From assembly GCA_009925805.1 (NCBI GenBank), contig RFQF01000015.1, forward strand, positions 1 through 19,706: 19,706 nucleotides of DNA, in the 5' to 3' direction. Of the stretch, positions 1 through 7,558 are shown piece after piece (positions within the stretch are counted from its first letter, which is position 1; the number at the start of each line of letters is the position of its first letter). Made by a program: the position numbers and the translations under genes. This DNA comes from Flavobacteriia bacterium. Its GTDB lineage: Bacteria; Bacteroidota; Bacteroidia; Flavobacteriales_D; Crocinitomicaceae. Under the pieces are notes generated by a model that worked only from the letters and a program-made list of their open reading frames with translations, was not told the origin of the DNA and ran no database searches.

Positions 1-1
1 T

Positions 2-139
2 CAACTTGGCGACGGATGGGATGGCAAGTTTCAATCCTTGGATTGTGTACAGGGCACTTACACCTGGGTTATCAATTATCTCGAAGTCAACAGCAACCAA
101 CAACAAGAAGTGGTTGGACATGTCAACCTCCTCCGTTGA
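2..139 (+). CDS. C-terminal end of a secreted protein with a T9SS type B (gliding-motility-type) sorting domain, 5' partial
   Basis: The frame is open from the left edge and ends at TGA 137-139, leaving 45 residues. It reads GDGWDGKFQSLDCVQGTYTW, then a strand ending in EVVGHVNLLR. The WDG core, the QGTYxWxI strand and the closing GHVxLLR are characteristic of the CHU_C / TIGR04131 domain at the C-terminus of many large Bacteroidota proteins sent out by the type IX secretion system. The pattern is seen directly; secretion is inferred from the family. The passenger part lies outside the window, so its function cannot be named. It converges on the isomerase operon ending at 297. Confidence 0.8.
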   Translation, partial: QLGDGWDGKFQSLDCVQGTYTWVINYLEVNSNQQQEVVGHVNLLR

Positions 140-185
140 AACCTATAATATCATAACGAAATTCCCGGGATTCTTTAAGTAAATC

Positions 186-213
186 GGTAGTTGTTGCTAA
201 TTAATGAACTACC
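186..213. terminator. Weak inverted repeat between convergent genes, possible terminator
   Basis: A perfect 7-bp inverted repeat (GGTAGTT 186-192, AACTACC 207-213) encloses a 14-nt loop in the 157-bp gap between two convergent genes. No T-run follows on either strand, so it is a poor intrinsic terminator by itself. The position is right, but the structure may be chance. Nothing else recognisable was found in 140-296. Confidence 0.25.
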
Positions 214-296
214 TAAAATATAATGAATTTACAGAGGTTATCATCATGGGCTGGGGACCTGATTCGAAGGTACTGATGCTCTTCAAAGAGTTTAAC

Positions 297-1490
297 CTAA
301 TGCTTATGATCGTGTCCATCATGGTCGTGCCCATCGTGGTTGTGCGGCACAACAGGTTGATCACCTTTGATGGGTGGCTCTAGGTTCACCATTTCTATTT
401 CAAACACCAAGTCGCTGTAACCCGCAATACGCTGATTTCCCTGTGCACCGTAGGCCAAACGGTATGGCAAGTATAATTTGGCTTTTCCACCTTTTCCAAT
501 CAGTTTAATTCCTTCCTCAAAGCCGGGAATCATTCGTTGCACCTGGTAATTGAAATCAATGGGCACATTGCGGTCATAGGAGGCATCGAACTTCTCGCCC
601 GTTGCCAAGAACGTTCCTTTGTAATGCAGGGAAATCTTCGACCCCAATTCCGGTTTGTAGGCCTCCCCTGGATTTTCAATCACATACATCAACCCGCTGG
701 TGGACTGGGTTAAACCGAGGCTTTTATCCATCGCACTCACGCGCGTTTTGAAATCGGCGTTATACTCCGCGTCGCTCATGGCGGCAATTTTTGCAAAGGC
801 AGCCATTCTTACGGCCTCAGCCTCCTTCAATTTTTTATATTTCCCATCAAAAGCCACCTGCGCATCAAACGCTTTCGCTTCTTTACCCACGCGCACAATC
901 GTAACAGTGGTCATCACATCATTTTGCTGTATGGCATTCACTACGTCCTGCCCGGATACAACCTTTCCAAACACGGTGTGTTTTCCATCCAACCAAGGGG
1001 TGGCTTTGTGCGTAATGAAAAACTGGCTTCCGTTCGTATTGGGGCCAGAATTGGCCATGGAAAGAATACCCGGCGAAAGATGCTTGAGTGAACTGTCGAT
1101 TTCATCGTAGAATTTATAGCCAGGTCCTCCGGAACCGTTTCCAGCGGGGTCTCCTCCTTGGATCATGAAATCGGCAATTACCCGATGAAATTTCAAGCCA
1201 TTGAAAAAGGGTTTGGTGATTTTAGTGGTGTCTACCGTGAGTTTTCCCTCAGCCAATCCTACAAAATTGGCGACCGTCATCGGCACTTTTTTGTACTCCA
1301 ATTGGCAAATAATTTCTCCTTTGGAGGTGTTGAATTTAACGTAAAGTCCATCTGCCAATTTTGGTATTTCTACTTGCGAGTCATTAGATACAATTTGCAG
1401 TTTTGGTGCACAAGAATTAATGAAGTATAAAATTAAAAAACCTAATAAAATAGAGCTGACCCTAGAGGAACAAAACAACATTCGCTTCAT
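297..1490 (-). CDS. Cyclophilin-FKBP fusion peptidyl-prolyl isomerase, lipoprotein with His-rich tail
   Basis: A predicted double-headed prolyl cis-trans isomerase acting on exported proteins. ATG at 1490 is preferred over an in-frame TTG at 1499, because it falls one base after the upstream stop; this gives 397 residues. A signal peptide ends in FINSC, making Cys27 the likely lipidated residue. Residues ~46-205 are a cyclophilin domain with the usual active-site residues visible: FHR (Arg103), FMIQGGD (Phe108, Met109, Gln111), SQFF and WLDGKH (Trp166, His171). Residues ~215-258 look like a charged helical linker. Residues ~265-372 are an FKBP domain with LHYKG, FD301-302, MIPGFEEG and LAYG; the pocket-floor Trp is Phe324. 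The tail, residues 383-397, has seven His alternating with Asp/Gly. It is the last gene of the CBS-nadK-FKBP run. Domain calls are firm; substrates and metal binding by the tail are inference. Confidence 0.9.
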   Translation of the reverse strand: MKRMLFCSSRVSSILLGFLILYFINSCAPKLQIVSNDSQVEIPKLADGLYVKFNTSKGEIICQLEYKKVPMTVANFVGLAEGKLTVDTTKITKPFFNGLKFHRVIADFMIQGGDPAGNGSGGPGYKFYDEIDSSLKHLSPGILSMANSGPNTNGSQFFITHKATPWLDGKHTVFGKVVSGQDVVNAIQQNDVMTTVTIVRVGKEAKAFDAQVAFDGKYKKLKEAEAVRMAAFAKIAAMSDAEYNADFKTRVSAMDKSLGLTQSTSGLMYVIENPGEAYKPELGSKISLHYKGTFLATGEKFDASYDRNVPIDFNYQVQRMIPGFEEGIKLIGKGGKAKLYLPYRLAYGAQGNQRIAGYSDLVFEIEMVNLEPPIKGDQPVVPHNHDGHDHDGHDHKH

Positions 1491-1491
1491 A

Positions 1492-2187
1492 TTATTCAAA
1501 ACTTAATAATTCCACTTCAAACACTAACGGAGAATAAGGTTTAATCAAGGGCGTAGGTGATTGTGCGCCATATGCCAGTTCCTGAGGAATATAAAACTTG
1601 TATTTTGCGCCTTTGCTCATCAATTGCACGCCTTCTGTCCATCCAGGAATCACTTGATTTAAGCCAAATTCAATGGGTTCGCCACGTTCCACCGAACTAT
1701 CGAAAACCATGCCTTCGATGGTGGTACCGTGGTAATGCACTTTTACCTTAGAATCCGCTTTCGGGTGCGCTCCTTCTCCTTCTTTCAGAATTTCATACTG
1801 CAGGCCACTTGCTGTAGTAGTTATTCCTTTCTTTTTTCCATTCTCTGCCATGAACTTTTCCCCTGCACCCTTATACACCTCACTTTTTTTGTCTTCTTCC
1901 GCTTGTTTTTTCATGGCTTTTTCTTGAAAATACATGGATAAAATCGCATCGGTGGAATCCTGGCATACCAAACGGCCTTTAGCGATAGCATCTCGAAATC
2001 CTTGTATGATCAATTCATAATTGGCTTCGCTCATTTCTTTTCCTAGACTATTTCCGATGTTGACACCCATCAAATAGGATACAGAATCGATTTTATTTTT
2101 CAATTCTATCTTTTTAGCTTTTGATTTTTGCGCCACAGCTGCAAAGGAAAAAGCCACAATTCCTAAGGTTAAAATTATAGATTTCAT
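1492..2187 (-). CDS. FKBP-type peptidyl-prolyl isomerase with N-terminal dimerisation-like region, secreted (FkpA/Mip-like)
   Basis: A 231-residue protein. Residues 1-19 are a Sec signal peptide (hydrophobic stretch ending AAVAQ) with no lipobox, so a soluble periplasmic protein is likely. Residues ~30-120 are helical and charged, with YLMGVNIGNSL and a Lys/Glu-rich stretch resembling the dimerisation arm of Mip/FkpA proteins. Residues ~126-231 are a complete FKBP domain: VHYHG, FDSS, QVIPGWTEGVQLM (pocket Trp183 kept), LAYG and a final FEVELLSFE strand. The gene starts 3 bp after the NAD kinase stop, and its stop lies one base before the fusion isomerase start. The FKBP domain here and the one in the next gene are similar enough to suggest related origin. 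The family assignment is secure; client proteins are unknown. Confidence 0.92.
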   Translation of the reverse strand: MKSIILTLGIVAFSFAAVAQKSKAKKIELKNKIDSVSYLMGVNIGNSLGKEMSEANYELIIQGFRDAIAKGRLVCQDSTDAILSMYFQEKAMKKQAEEDKKSEVYKGAGEKFMAENGKKKGITTTASGLQYEILKEGEGAHPKADSKVKVHYHGTTIEGMVFDSSVERGEPIEFGLNQVIPGWTEGVQLMSKGAKYKFYIPQELAYGAQSPTPLIKPYSPLVFEVELLSFE

Positions 2188-2190
2188 ACG

Positions 2191-3069
2191 TTAATTTCGG
2201 TTATCAATTCCCCAATACATCTTGTTACGGATTGTATCCAAGAAATTCGTGTGTTCAAATTTAACAACATTCAACAAGAATTCTGCTTTTGTTACGCGAA
2301 TTTCCTCACCCTGTTTAATATTCTTGGTAATTCCATCCAAACTTACCAAGCAAGTTCGGTCGCGGCTTTCCAAGCTTAAATCAATCGGCAAATGATCTGG
2401 AACCACGACCGGCCGAACATTGAGGTTATGCGCAGCAATGGGTGTGATAATGTGCACCTTGCATCCAGGGGTAATGATGGGTCCGCCACAGCTTAGGTTA
2501 TAGCCTGTTGAACCCGTAGGGGTAGCAACGATGAGTCCATCAGCCCAATACGAATTCAAGTACTTGTTATCCAGTTTCGCATGGACTATAATCATCGATG
2601 ACGTATCCTTTTTTGTGATGGTTAATTCATTTAAGGCATATTTTTCTCCTTCGAAAAGGTCTCCTTCGGTGTCTACTTTAAGCAACGAACGTTTTTGATA
2701 CTCGTACTTTTTTTGTTCAATTAAATGAAAAGTCTCGGAAATCGCTTCCTTGGATATATTGGTTAAAAATCCCAACCGGCCGGTATTGATCCCCAAAATG
2801 GGAACCTCGGAACTTCGAATATAGCGAACCGCTCGCAAGAAACTGCCGTCTCCCCCAAGGCATATCATCATATCGATTCCTTGATGAAAATCGGAAGCCT
2901 GGTTAAATACATCACACAATAGATGATAATCAAACTTGGATCGCACATGGTTGAGCAAATCTTCTTCCAGTACCAACTCCCAAGCACGTTTCCGGCATTC
3001 TTCCACCACTTGGGTTAGATACTCCAAATTCTGACGTGAAAATTTATACCCGTAAATAGCTATTCGCAT
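2191..3069 (-). CDS. nadK: NAD kinase
   Basis: Phosphorylates NAD to NADP in the cytoplasm using ATP or polyphosphate. At 292 residues it has normal bacterial length. Diagnostic motifs are visible in order: GGDG at 72-75, LGINTGRLGFLTN at ~92-104, the Asn147-Glu148 pair in ALNELTI, ATPTGSTGY at 182-190 with SCGGP following, and the ITPIAAHNLNVRPVV strand at ~208-222. The ATG at 3069 lies 2 bp after the stop of the CBS-domain gene, so the two are almost certainly co-transcribed. CBS domains usually sense adenine nucleotides, which makes a functional tie plausible but unproven. Confidence 0.96.
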   Translation of the reverse strand: MRIAIYGYKFSRQNLEYLTQVVEECRKRAWELVLEEDLLNHVRSKFDYHLLCDVFNQASDFHQGIDMMICLGGDGSFLRAVRYIRSSEVPILGINTGRLGFLTNISKEAISETFHLIEQKKYEYQKRSLLKVDTEGDLFEGEKYALNELTITKKDTSSMIIVHAKLDNKYLNSYWADGLIVATPTGSTGYNLSCGGPIITPGCKVHIITPIAAHNLNVRPVVVPDHLPIDLSLESRDRTCLVSLDGITKNIKQGEEIRVTKAEFLLNVVKFEHTNFLDTIRNKMYWGIDNRN

Positions 3070-3071
3070 AC

Positions 3072-3734
3072 TTAGAATTTCATAAAGTTCATGAGCGCCT
3101 CATACCTTCTACGTAAATCGGATTCCGCGTCTTTATCTTGAAATGCTTCCTTGATGGTGTATTCGTAGCGTTCAAAGGTTCGAATCACCGCAGAAAGATT
3201 GGATTGATTGATTTTCAAGGTCACTTCCAAACGCGTACTATCCTCGGATGAAGTTATAAAAGAACTTAATATCTTGGCATTGTTACTTTCCACGATTTGT
3301 GCAATCTGCGCCAAACTGTAGTCCACCGAATTCATTTCCAGCACCAACACACCTCCATGCTCTTTCAAACTGCCAAAATTCGATAATATCGACATGATGC
3401 CGTAAATCGAAATGCATCCCTTGTATTCCTCCGTCTCACTCAATACAGGAAGAACCGATAATTTCTCGTTGGACATTCGCAACAGGATGTCGTAAATGTG
3501 GGTATTTTCCAACACAAAAGGACGCGGCAAGTGGTCGAATAGGTGATCTAAATCCGAATCGAGGTTGAGGTGATCGAGCACGGCTGATTCTGAAACGACG
3601 CCCACAAAATTCCCATGCTTTAACACCGGCAGGTGACTTACCTTAAATTCGTCCATCCAAAGCAATACCTTCTCCCCTGTATCCGTGTGCAACAAGGGCG
3701 GAATTTCATCCGACAACATTTCGATAGCTCGCAT
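3072..3734 (-). CDS. CBS-domain pair protein with ACT-like C-terminal domain (AcuB-like)
   Basis: A 220-residue cytoplasmic protein without signal or membrane segments. Two CBS motifs are seen: residues ~1-58, with VSHLPVL and NFVGVVSESAVLDHL, and residues ~70-122, with KLSVLPVL and YKGCISIYGIMSIL. Residues ~127-198 form a beta-alpha-beta pattern (GGVLVLEM, then a helix, TRLEVTLKI, helix) like an ACT or AcuB C-terminal domain. A charged helical tail follows. CBS pairs typically bind AMP/ATP or S-adenosyl compounds and regulate a partner. It is first in the run leading to nadK and is divergent from pdxJ across 52 bp. No catalytic motif is visible, so a regulatory or sensor role is inferred. 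Confidence 0.85.
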   Translation of the reverse strand: MRAIEMLSDEIPPLLHTDTGEKVLLWMDEFKVSHLPVLKHGNFVGVVSESAVLDHLNLDSDLDHLFDHLPRPFVLENTHIYDILLRMSNEKLSVLPVLSETEEYKGCISIYGIMSILSNFGSLKEHGGVLVLEMNSVDYSLAQIAQIVESNNAKILSSFITSSEDSTRLEVTLKINQSNLSAVIRTFERYEYTIKEAFQDKDAESDLRRRYEALMNFMKF

Positions 3735-3741
3735 AGCGCAG

Positions 3742-3749
3742 CAAAGGTA
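3742..3749 (-). promoter_or_regulatory. Bacteroidetes-type -7 promoter element before the CBS-nadK operon
   Basis: On the minus strand the sequence TACCTTTG matches the TAnnTTTG consensus of the Bacteroidota primary sigma factor and ends 7 nt before the ATG at 3734. No clear -33 TTTG is seen at the expected distance. The implied transcript leader would be only a few bases long. Confidence 0.55.
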
Positions 3750-3769
3750 CTAAATCCGAGGATAGTTTG

Positions 3770-3777
3770 TAATTTTG
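3770..3777 (+). promoter_or_regulatory. Bacteroidetes-type -7 promoter element before pdxJ
   Basis: TAATTTTG matches TAnnTTTG and lies 9 nt before the ATG at 3787. The in-frame TTG at 3775, which could be taken as the start of pdxJ, falls inside this element; this supports the downstream ATG. The -33 part is not recognisable. Confidence 0.5.
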
Positions 3778-3786
3778 AAGGAACGA

Positions 3787-4503
3787 ATGACCCGACTCAG
3801 TGTAAACATTAACAAAATAGCCACCTTGCGGAATGCTCGAGGGGGCAATTTACCCGATCTGCTTCAATTTGCCCAAGATTGCGAGCGTTTTGGTGCCGAC
3901 GGAATTACGGTGCATCCACGCCCCGATGAACGGCATATTACTCGAAACGATGCACTCCTCTTGCGTGATGTTATTTCCAAAGAGTACAACATCGAGGGCT
4001 ACCCGGACGAGCGATATTTTGAAATTTTACGCGAGGCGAAACCTGACCAAGCCACCTTGGTTCCTGACGGTCCAAACGTTCTTACCTCCTCGGAAGGATG
4101 GGATATTCGAGCGAATTTCGAGTCCTTGAAGGATTGGATTGATCGCATCCATCAATTAGGAATCCGGAGTTCACTGTTCGTTTCTCCGGAGATTGAACAA
4201 ATAGAACTCGCGGCGGAAGTTGGAGCTCAGCGGATTGAATTCTACACAGGACCATTCGCCCAACAATTTATCAGCGATCCGAGTGCGTCGGTAACATGCT
4301 ATTCAAAGGCGGCTGATGTAGCTTTACGTTGCGGTTTAGGAATCAATGCTGGGCACGACCTCAACTTGGAAAATTTGAGGCACTTCAGGGAGCACGTTCC
4401 AGGGCTTTTGGAGGTTTCTATAGGGCACGCCTTGATATCTGATGCGTTGTATTATGGGATTGAAAACACCATCTACCTCTACAAACGCTGCTTGAATCCT
4501 TAA
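3787..4503 (+). CDS. pdxJ: Pyridoxine 5'-phosphate synthase
   Basis: Condenses 1-deoxyxylulose 5-phosphate with 3-amino-2-oxopropyl phosphate to make pyridoxine 5'-phosphate, the ring-forming step of DXP-dependent vitamin B6 synthesis. At 238 residues it has the usual family length. Visible motifs are SVNINKIATLRNARGG at the N-terminus, VHPRPDERHI (His43, Arg45, Arg49), the catalytic Glu in NIEGYPDE (Glu70), LVPD at 91-94, EFYTGPFA, GINAGHDLN (His190) and EVSIGHALISDAL, the phosphate-binding end. ATG 3787 is chosen over TTG 3775, because the protein then begins MTRLSVNINK as usual in the family and the TTG overlaps the -7 box. Its TAA overlaps the stop of the convergent MscS gene. Confidence 0.97.
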   Translation: MTRLSVNINKIATLRNARGGNLPDLLQFAQDCERFGADGITVHPRPDERHITRNDALLLRDVISKEYNIEGYPDERYFEILREAKPDQATLVPDGPNVLTSSEGWDIRANFESLKDWIDRIHQLGIRSSLFVSPEIEQIELAAEVGAQRIEFYTGPFAQQFISDPSASVTCYSKAADVALRCGLGINAGHDLNLENLRHFREHVPGLLEVSIGHALISDALYYGIENTIYLYKRCLNP

Positions 4504-5615
4504 TTTTTGTTGATAATGGTTCGTGTAGGATAGGCGAATCGGATGTTGTTTTCTCGAAACCGACGATCAATTTGATACCGTAAATCGGATTTAAAATTGA
4601 GGATCTCCCAACTGTTTTTTGCCCAAAACACCAATTCTAAATCCATGCCACTTTCCGAAAAATTGGCCAGACGAACAAACGTAGTTTCATTGGCATCTAC
4701 CATAGGGTGCCTTTTTGCGACATCCACCAGAATTTGGGTTGCCAGCTCCGTGTTGCTCCCGTATTCGATTTGGACGTGTAAGGTGAACATGGATAAGCGG
4801 GAGCTATGGCTCCAATTCTCTACTTTATTTTGGGTTAAATGGGCGTTCGGCAATAGTTGAATGTTTCCTTCCCGGGTTTGAATTTGGGTAGTTCGTACCC
4901 CTATTTTCAGAATTTTGGCCACGAACAAAGTTGACGTTTGTTTGAGATTATGATTTTTATCAGAATTAATTTCTACAATATCTCCTACCTTAATATTTCC
5001 TTCCAGCAACAATACAATGCCAGCTATGATGTCCTTAAACAAATCCTGTAATCCAAGCCCAATTCCCACCAATAATCCAACCGAACCCGTAAGGATCAAC
5101 GAAATATCCAAGCCCAGAACATTGATCGAAAGTAAAAATGCACCAATATAAATGACGTATCGTGCAATTTGAACATAGACAAACACTACATCGTAGTCCC
5201 GCTTTTTACTGGATTGAACTTTACGGCCTATATACAACTTATACAGACTGATGAAAATGCGCGCAAAAAGAAAAATAGCTACCACAAGGATCATGTTGTA
5301 CAGGGACAACTTCAGCGCTCCTATTTGGATTAGATTGTATTGAATAAACTCGCGAAAGGTGACGTTGGGATTATTAAACCGAAAACTGTAAACCGCCACA
5401 TACATCGCCACCAGATAAACGCTTTGCGTAAAAAGTCTAAAATACGTTTCGCGTCGTCCTTCGATAAGGATATTGTTACTTTTCAGCGTCCTTCGAAGAA
5501 ACCTGGACAGCAATTTTCGAAGTACAAAAGCCGAAAAAGCGATTAAAAAAAGAAATATAAAATTCCAAATACAAATGTTAAAAGGACCAATTTTGAATAA
5601 GGTAGTCGTAAACAT
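4500..5615 (-). CDS. MscS-family mechanosensitive ion channel
   Basis: A small-conductance-type channel of the inner membrane, expected to open when turgor rises. 371 residues. About five hydrophobic segments are seen: ~12-34, 58-78, 102-127, 143-166, and the pore helix ~168-205. The pore region has the Gly-rich VGLLVGIGLGLQDLFKDI pattern followed by GNIKVGDIVEI, the start of the MscS beta domain. The soluble C-terminal part includes IQLLPNAHL, VENWSHSS and the FRENNIRFAYPTRT closing strand typical of the family. Its ATG overlaps the TAA of dnaG (TAATG), indicating translational coupling as the last gene of the operon. Its stop at 4500-4502 overlaps the pdxJ stop on the other strand. Confidence 0.93.
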   Translation of the reverse strand: MFTTTLFKIGPFNICIWNFIFLFLIAFSAFVLRKLLSRFLRRTLKSNNILIEGRRETYFRLFTQSVYLVAMYVAVYSFRFNNPNVTFREFIQYNLIQIGALKLSLYNMILVVAIFLFARIFISLYKLYIGRKVQSSKKRDYDVVFVYVQIARYVIYIGAFLLSINVLGLDISLILTGSVGLLVGIGLGLQDLFKDIIAGIVLLLEGNIKVGDIVEINSDKNHNLKQTSTLFVAKILKIGVRTTQIQTREGNIQLLPNAHLTQNKVENWSHSSRLSMFTLHVQIEYGSNTELATQILVDVAKRHPMVDANETTFVRLANFSESGMDLELVFWAKNSWEILNFKSDLRYQIDRRFRENNIRFAYPTRTIINKN

Positions 5616-7558
5616 TACTTTAAAATTATACGGCCGTTTCGCGTAGATAATTGCTGTTTAACACGCTCGTACACCATTTGCTTGCTTAACAAGGTTAGAA
5701 TTTCCTCCTCCACCAAACCCTCTTGCTGCATCTGCCGTTGTATCGCGGCAATTAATTCTCCAATTTTTGCCTGCTTAAAATTATACAGCGTCTGCATCAA
5801 GGTGTTTCCCAGATCATTGGATTCGTGTTTTGTGTATATTTTATATTTAAGTACCCAAGACTCGCTCAATTCTTCTTCAAAGCCAATCAGCAATGAGGCA
5901 AATTGAACCATTTCCGTATCTTGAACCCGTAAAAAATAATTGCTGGTGTATATGATCTGTTCAGCTATTCCTTGCACGATGGTCTCGTAAATTTTTTGGC
6001 AACCAGTATCGGAAAACGACAGTTCATCTTGGCTTAAATCCTCCACGATGAACTCGCTCACGGTGCAAGGACGTGATTGGTCGTTCAAGGAAATTTCCTG
6101 ATCCCCGTATTTCAGCATGATCCGAATCAGGTCTTTTTCTATGCTCTCCGAAGGACTGCTTTGAATTTCCTGAACTGCGGGTTCAAGGGATGGGGCTTGT
6201 AAGATAGGCGTATCTTTCAACCAGGGTTCTTCCACAGCATCCGCCCATTTTCCTGAACGAAGGCGCTGCACTTCACGGGTAATCAATGCTTCCTCCAAAG
6301 CATATTTCAACGCTATTTCTTGTGAATAAACGCTTCGAGTGATCGAATCCGGAATTAAGGAGATTGAATGGACAATTTCTTTGATGAGTTTTGCTTTCTC
6401 AAGCGGATCGTTGGCGACCTGTTCAAAGAGCAATCCTGCCTTGAAAGCGATGAAATCTTGGCGGTTCGCAACGATAAATTCAAGGAGGTCTTGCTGTGAA
6501 TTTTTTCGAGCAAAGGAATCCGGGTCTTCTCCGTCAGGAAACAAAAGCACCTTTACATTCAATCCTTCTTCTAATATCAAATCTATTCCACGAAAGGAGG
6601 CTTTAATCCCTGCGGCGTCCCCATCGTATAAAATGGTAATGTTCTTTGTGTAGCGAGAAATCAGGCGAATTTGTTCTTTGGTAAGGGAGGTTCCTGAACT
6701 CGATACCGAATGGCAAATCCCGGATTGGTGCATGCTAATTACATCCGTATACCCTTCGCAAAGCAAGCATTCGTCGTTTTTAATGATTTCGCTTTTGGCA
6801 AAATACAATCCATACAATATCTCACTTTTGTTGTAAACTGGACTTTCAGGGGAGTTAAAGTACTTGGCGATTTTTTTATCGTTCAGCAAGGTTCTTCCAC
6901 CAAATCCCAACACCCGTCCCGAGGCACTATGTATGGGAAACATCACCCTTCCCTTAAAAAAATCAAAGGTTCGTCCTTCGCGTTCTTTACTCAATCCCAC
7001 TTTATCTAAATACTCGAACTTATAGCCTTTTTCCAACGCGGTGTGCGTTAAATCATTCCCAGCATTGGAGCAATACCCCAATTGAAATTTTTCAATCGTT
7101 TCTGAAGTGAACCCACGTTGTCGAAAATAAGCCAAGCCTATGGACTTTCCTTCATCCGTTGTATTCATGGAGGCCACAAAGTGATTTTTCGCGAACTCAT
7201 TGATGATAAACAGGGCATCTTTTTCACCGGCCGCTGCAAGTTGTTCCGCCGTGAGTTCCTGTTCTTCAGGAATAGCGATATTGTATTTATTGGCTAACCA
7301 ACGAAGCGCCTCCGGGTAGGAATAATGCTCTTTCTCCATTAAAAAACTGACCACGGTCCCTCCTTTACTGGTGGAAAAGCACTTGAAGATCTGCTTCGCA
7401 GGCGACACCATGAACGAGGGTGTTTTTTCGTTCGTAAACGGACTCAATCCTTTTAAGTTGGAGCCGGAGCGTTTTAGTTGCACGAATTCTCCAATCACCT
7501 CTTCAATGCGCGAAGTGTTCATGATTTCCTCGATGATATGCCCCGGAATTCTACTCAT
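5615..7558 (-). CDS. dnaG: DNA primase, zinc-binding domain largely without zinc ligands
   Basis: Makes RNA primers at the replication fork together with DnaB helicase. 647 residues. The N-terminal zinc-ribbon fold is recognisable by GLSPFTNEKTPSF (38-49) and IFKCFSTSKGG (57-67). However, three of the four usual CHCC ligands are replaced: Ser39, Thr42 and Thr63, with only Cys60 kept. The catalytic core has FRQRGF (145-150) and YFNSPESPVYNKSE. The Toprim domain has CEGYTD (Glu268), LYDGDAAG (Asp312, Asp314) and EDPDSF (Asp345, Asp347), so the catalytic metal site is intact. Residues ~430-647 are the variable helicase-interaction region. Loss of zinc ligands is, to my knowledge, common in Bacteroidota primases. 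ATG/TGA overlap with the upstream lipoprotein gene indicates coupling. Confidence 0.96.
   Translation of the reverse strand: MSRIPGHIIEEIMNTSRIEEVIGEFVQLKRSGSNLKGLSPFTNEKTPSFMVSPAKQIFKCFSTSKGGTVVSFLMEKEHYSYPEALRWLANKYNIAIPEEQELTAEQLAAAGEKDALFIINEFAKNHFVASMNTTDEGKSIGLAYFRQRGFTSETIEKFQLGYCSNAGNDLTHTALEKGYKFEYLDKVGLSKEREGRTFDFFKGRVMFPIHSASGRVLGFGGRTLLNDKKIAKYFNSPESPVYNKSEILYGLYFAKSEIIKNDECLLCEGYTDVISMHQSGICHSVSSSGTSLTKEQIRLISRYTKNITILYDGDAAGIKASFRGIDLILEEGLNVKVLLFPDGEDPDSFARKNSQQDLLEFIVANRQDFIAFKAGLLFEQVANDPLEKAKLIKEIVHSISLIPDSITRSVYSQEIALKYALEEALITREVQRLRSGKWADAVEEPWLKDTPILQAPSLEPAVQEIQSSPSESIEKDLIRIMLKYGDQEISLNDQSRPCTVSEFIVEDLSQDELSFSDTGCQKIYETIVQGIAEQIIYTSNYFLRVQDTEMVQFASLLIGFEEELSESWVLKYKIYTKHESNDLGNTLMQTLYNFKQAKIGELIAAIQRQMQQEGLVEEEILTLLSKQMVYERVKQQLSTRNGRIILK

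Noticed and set aside
279..290. Palindrome CTCTT-CA-AAGAG just after the isomerase stop
   Set aside because: The two-base loop is too tight for a stable hairpin and no T-run follows.
700..1110. A 136-codon plus-strand frame within the cyclophilin-FKBP gene
   Set aside because: Antisense to conserved isomerase domains, no supporting motif or start signal.
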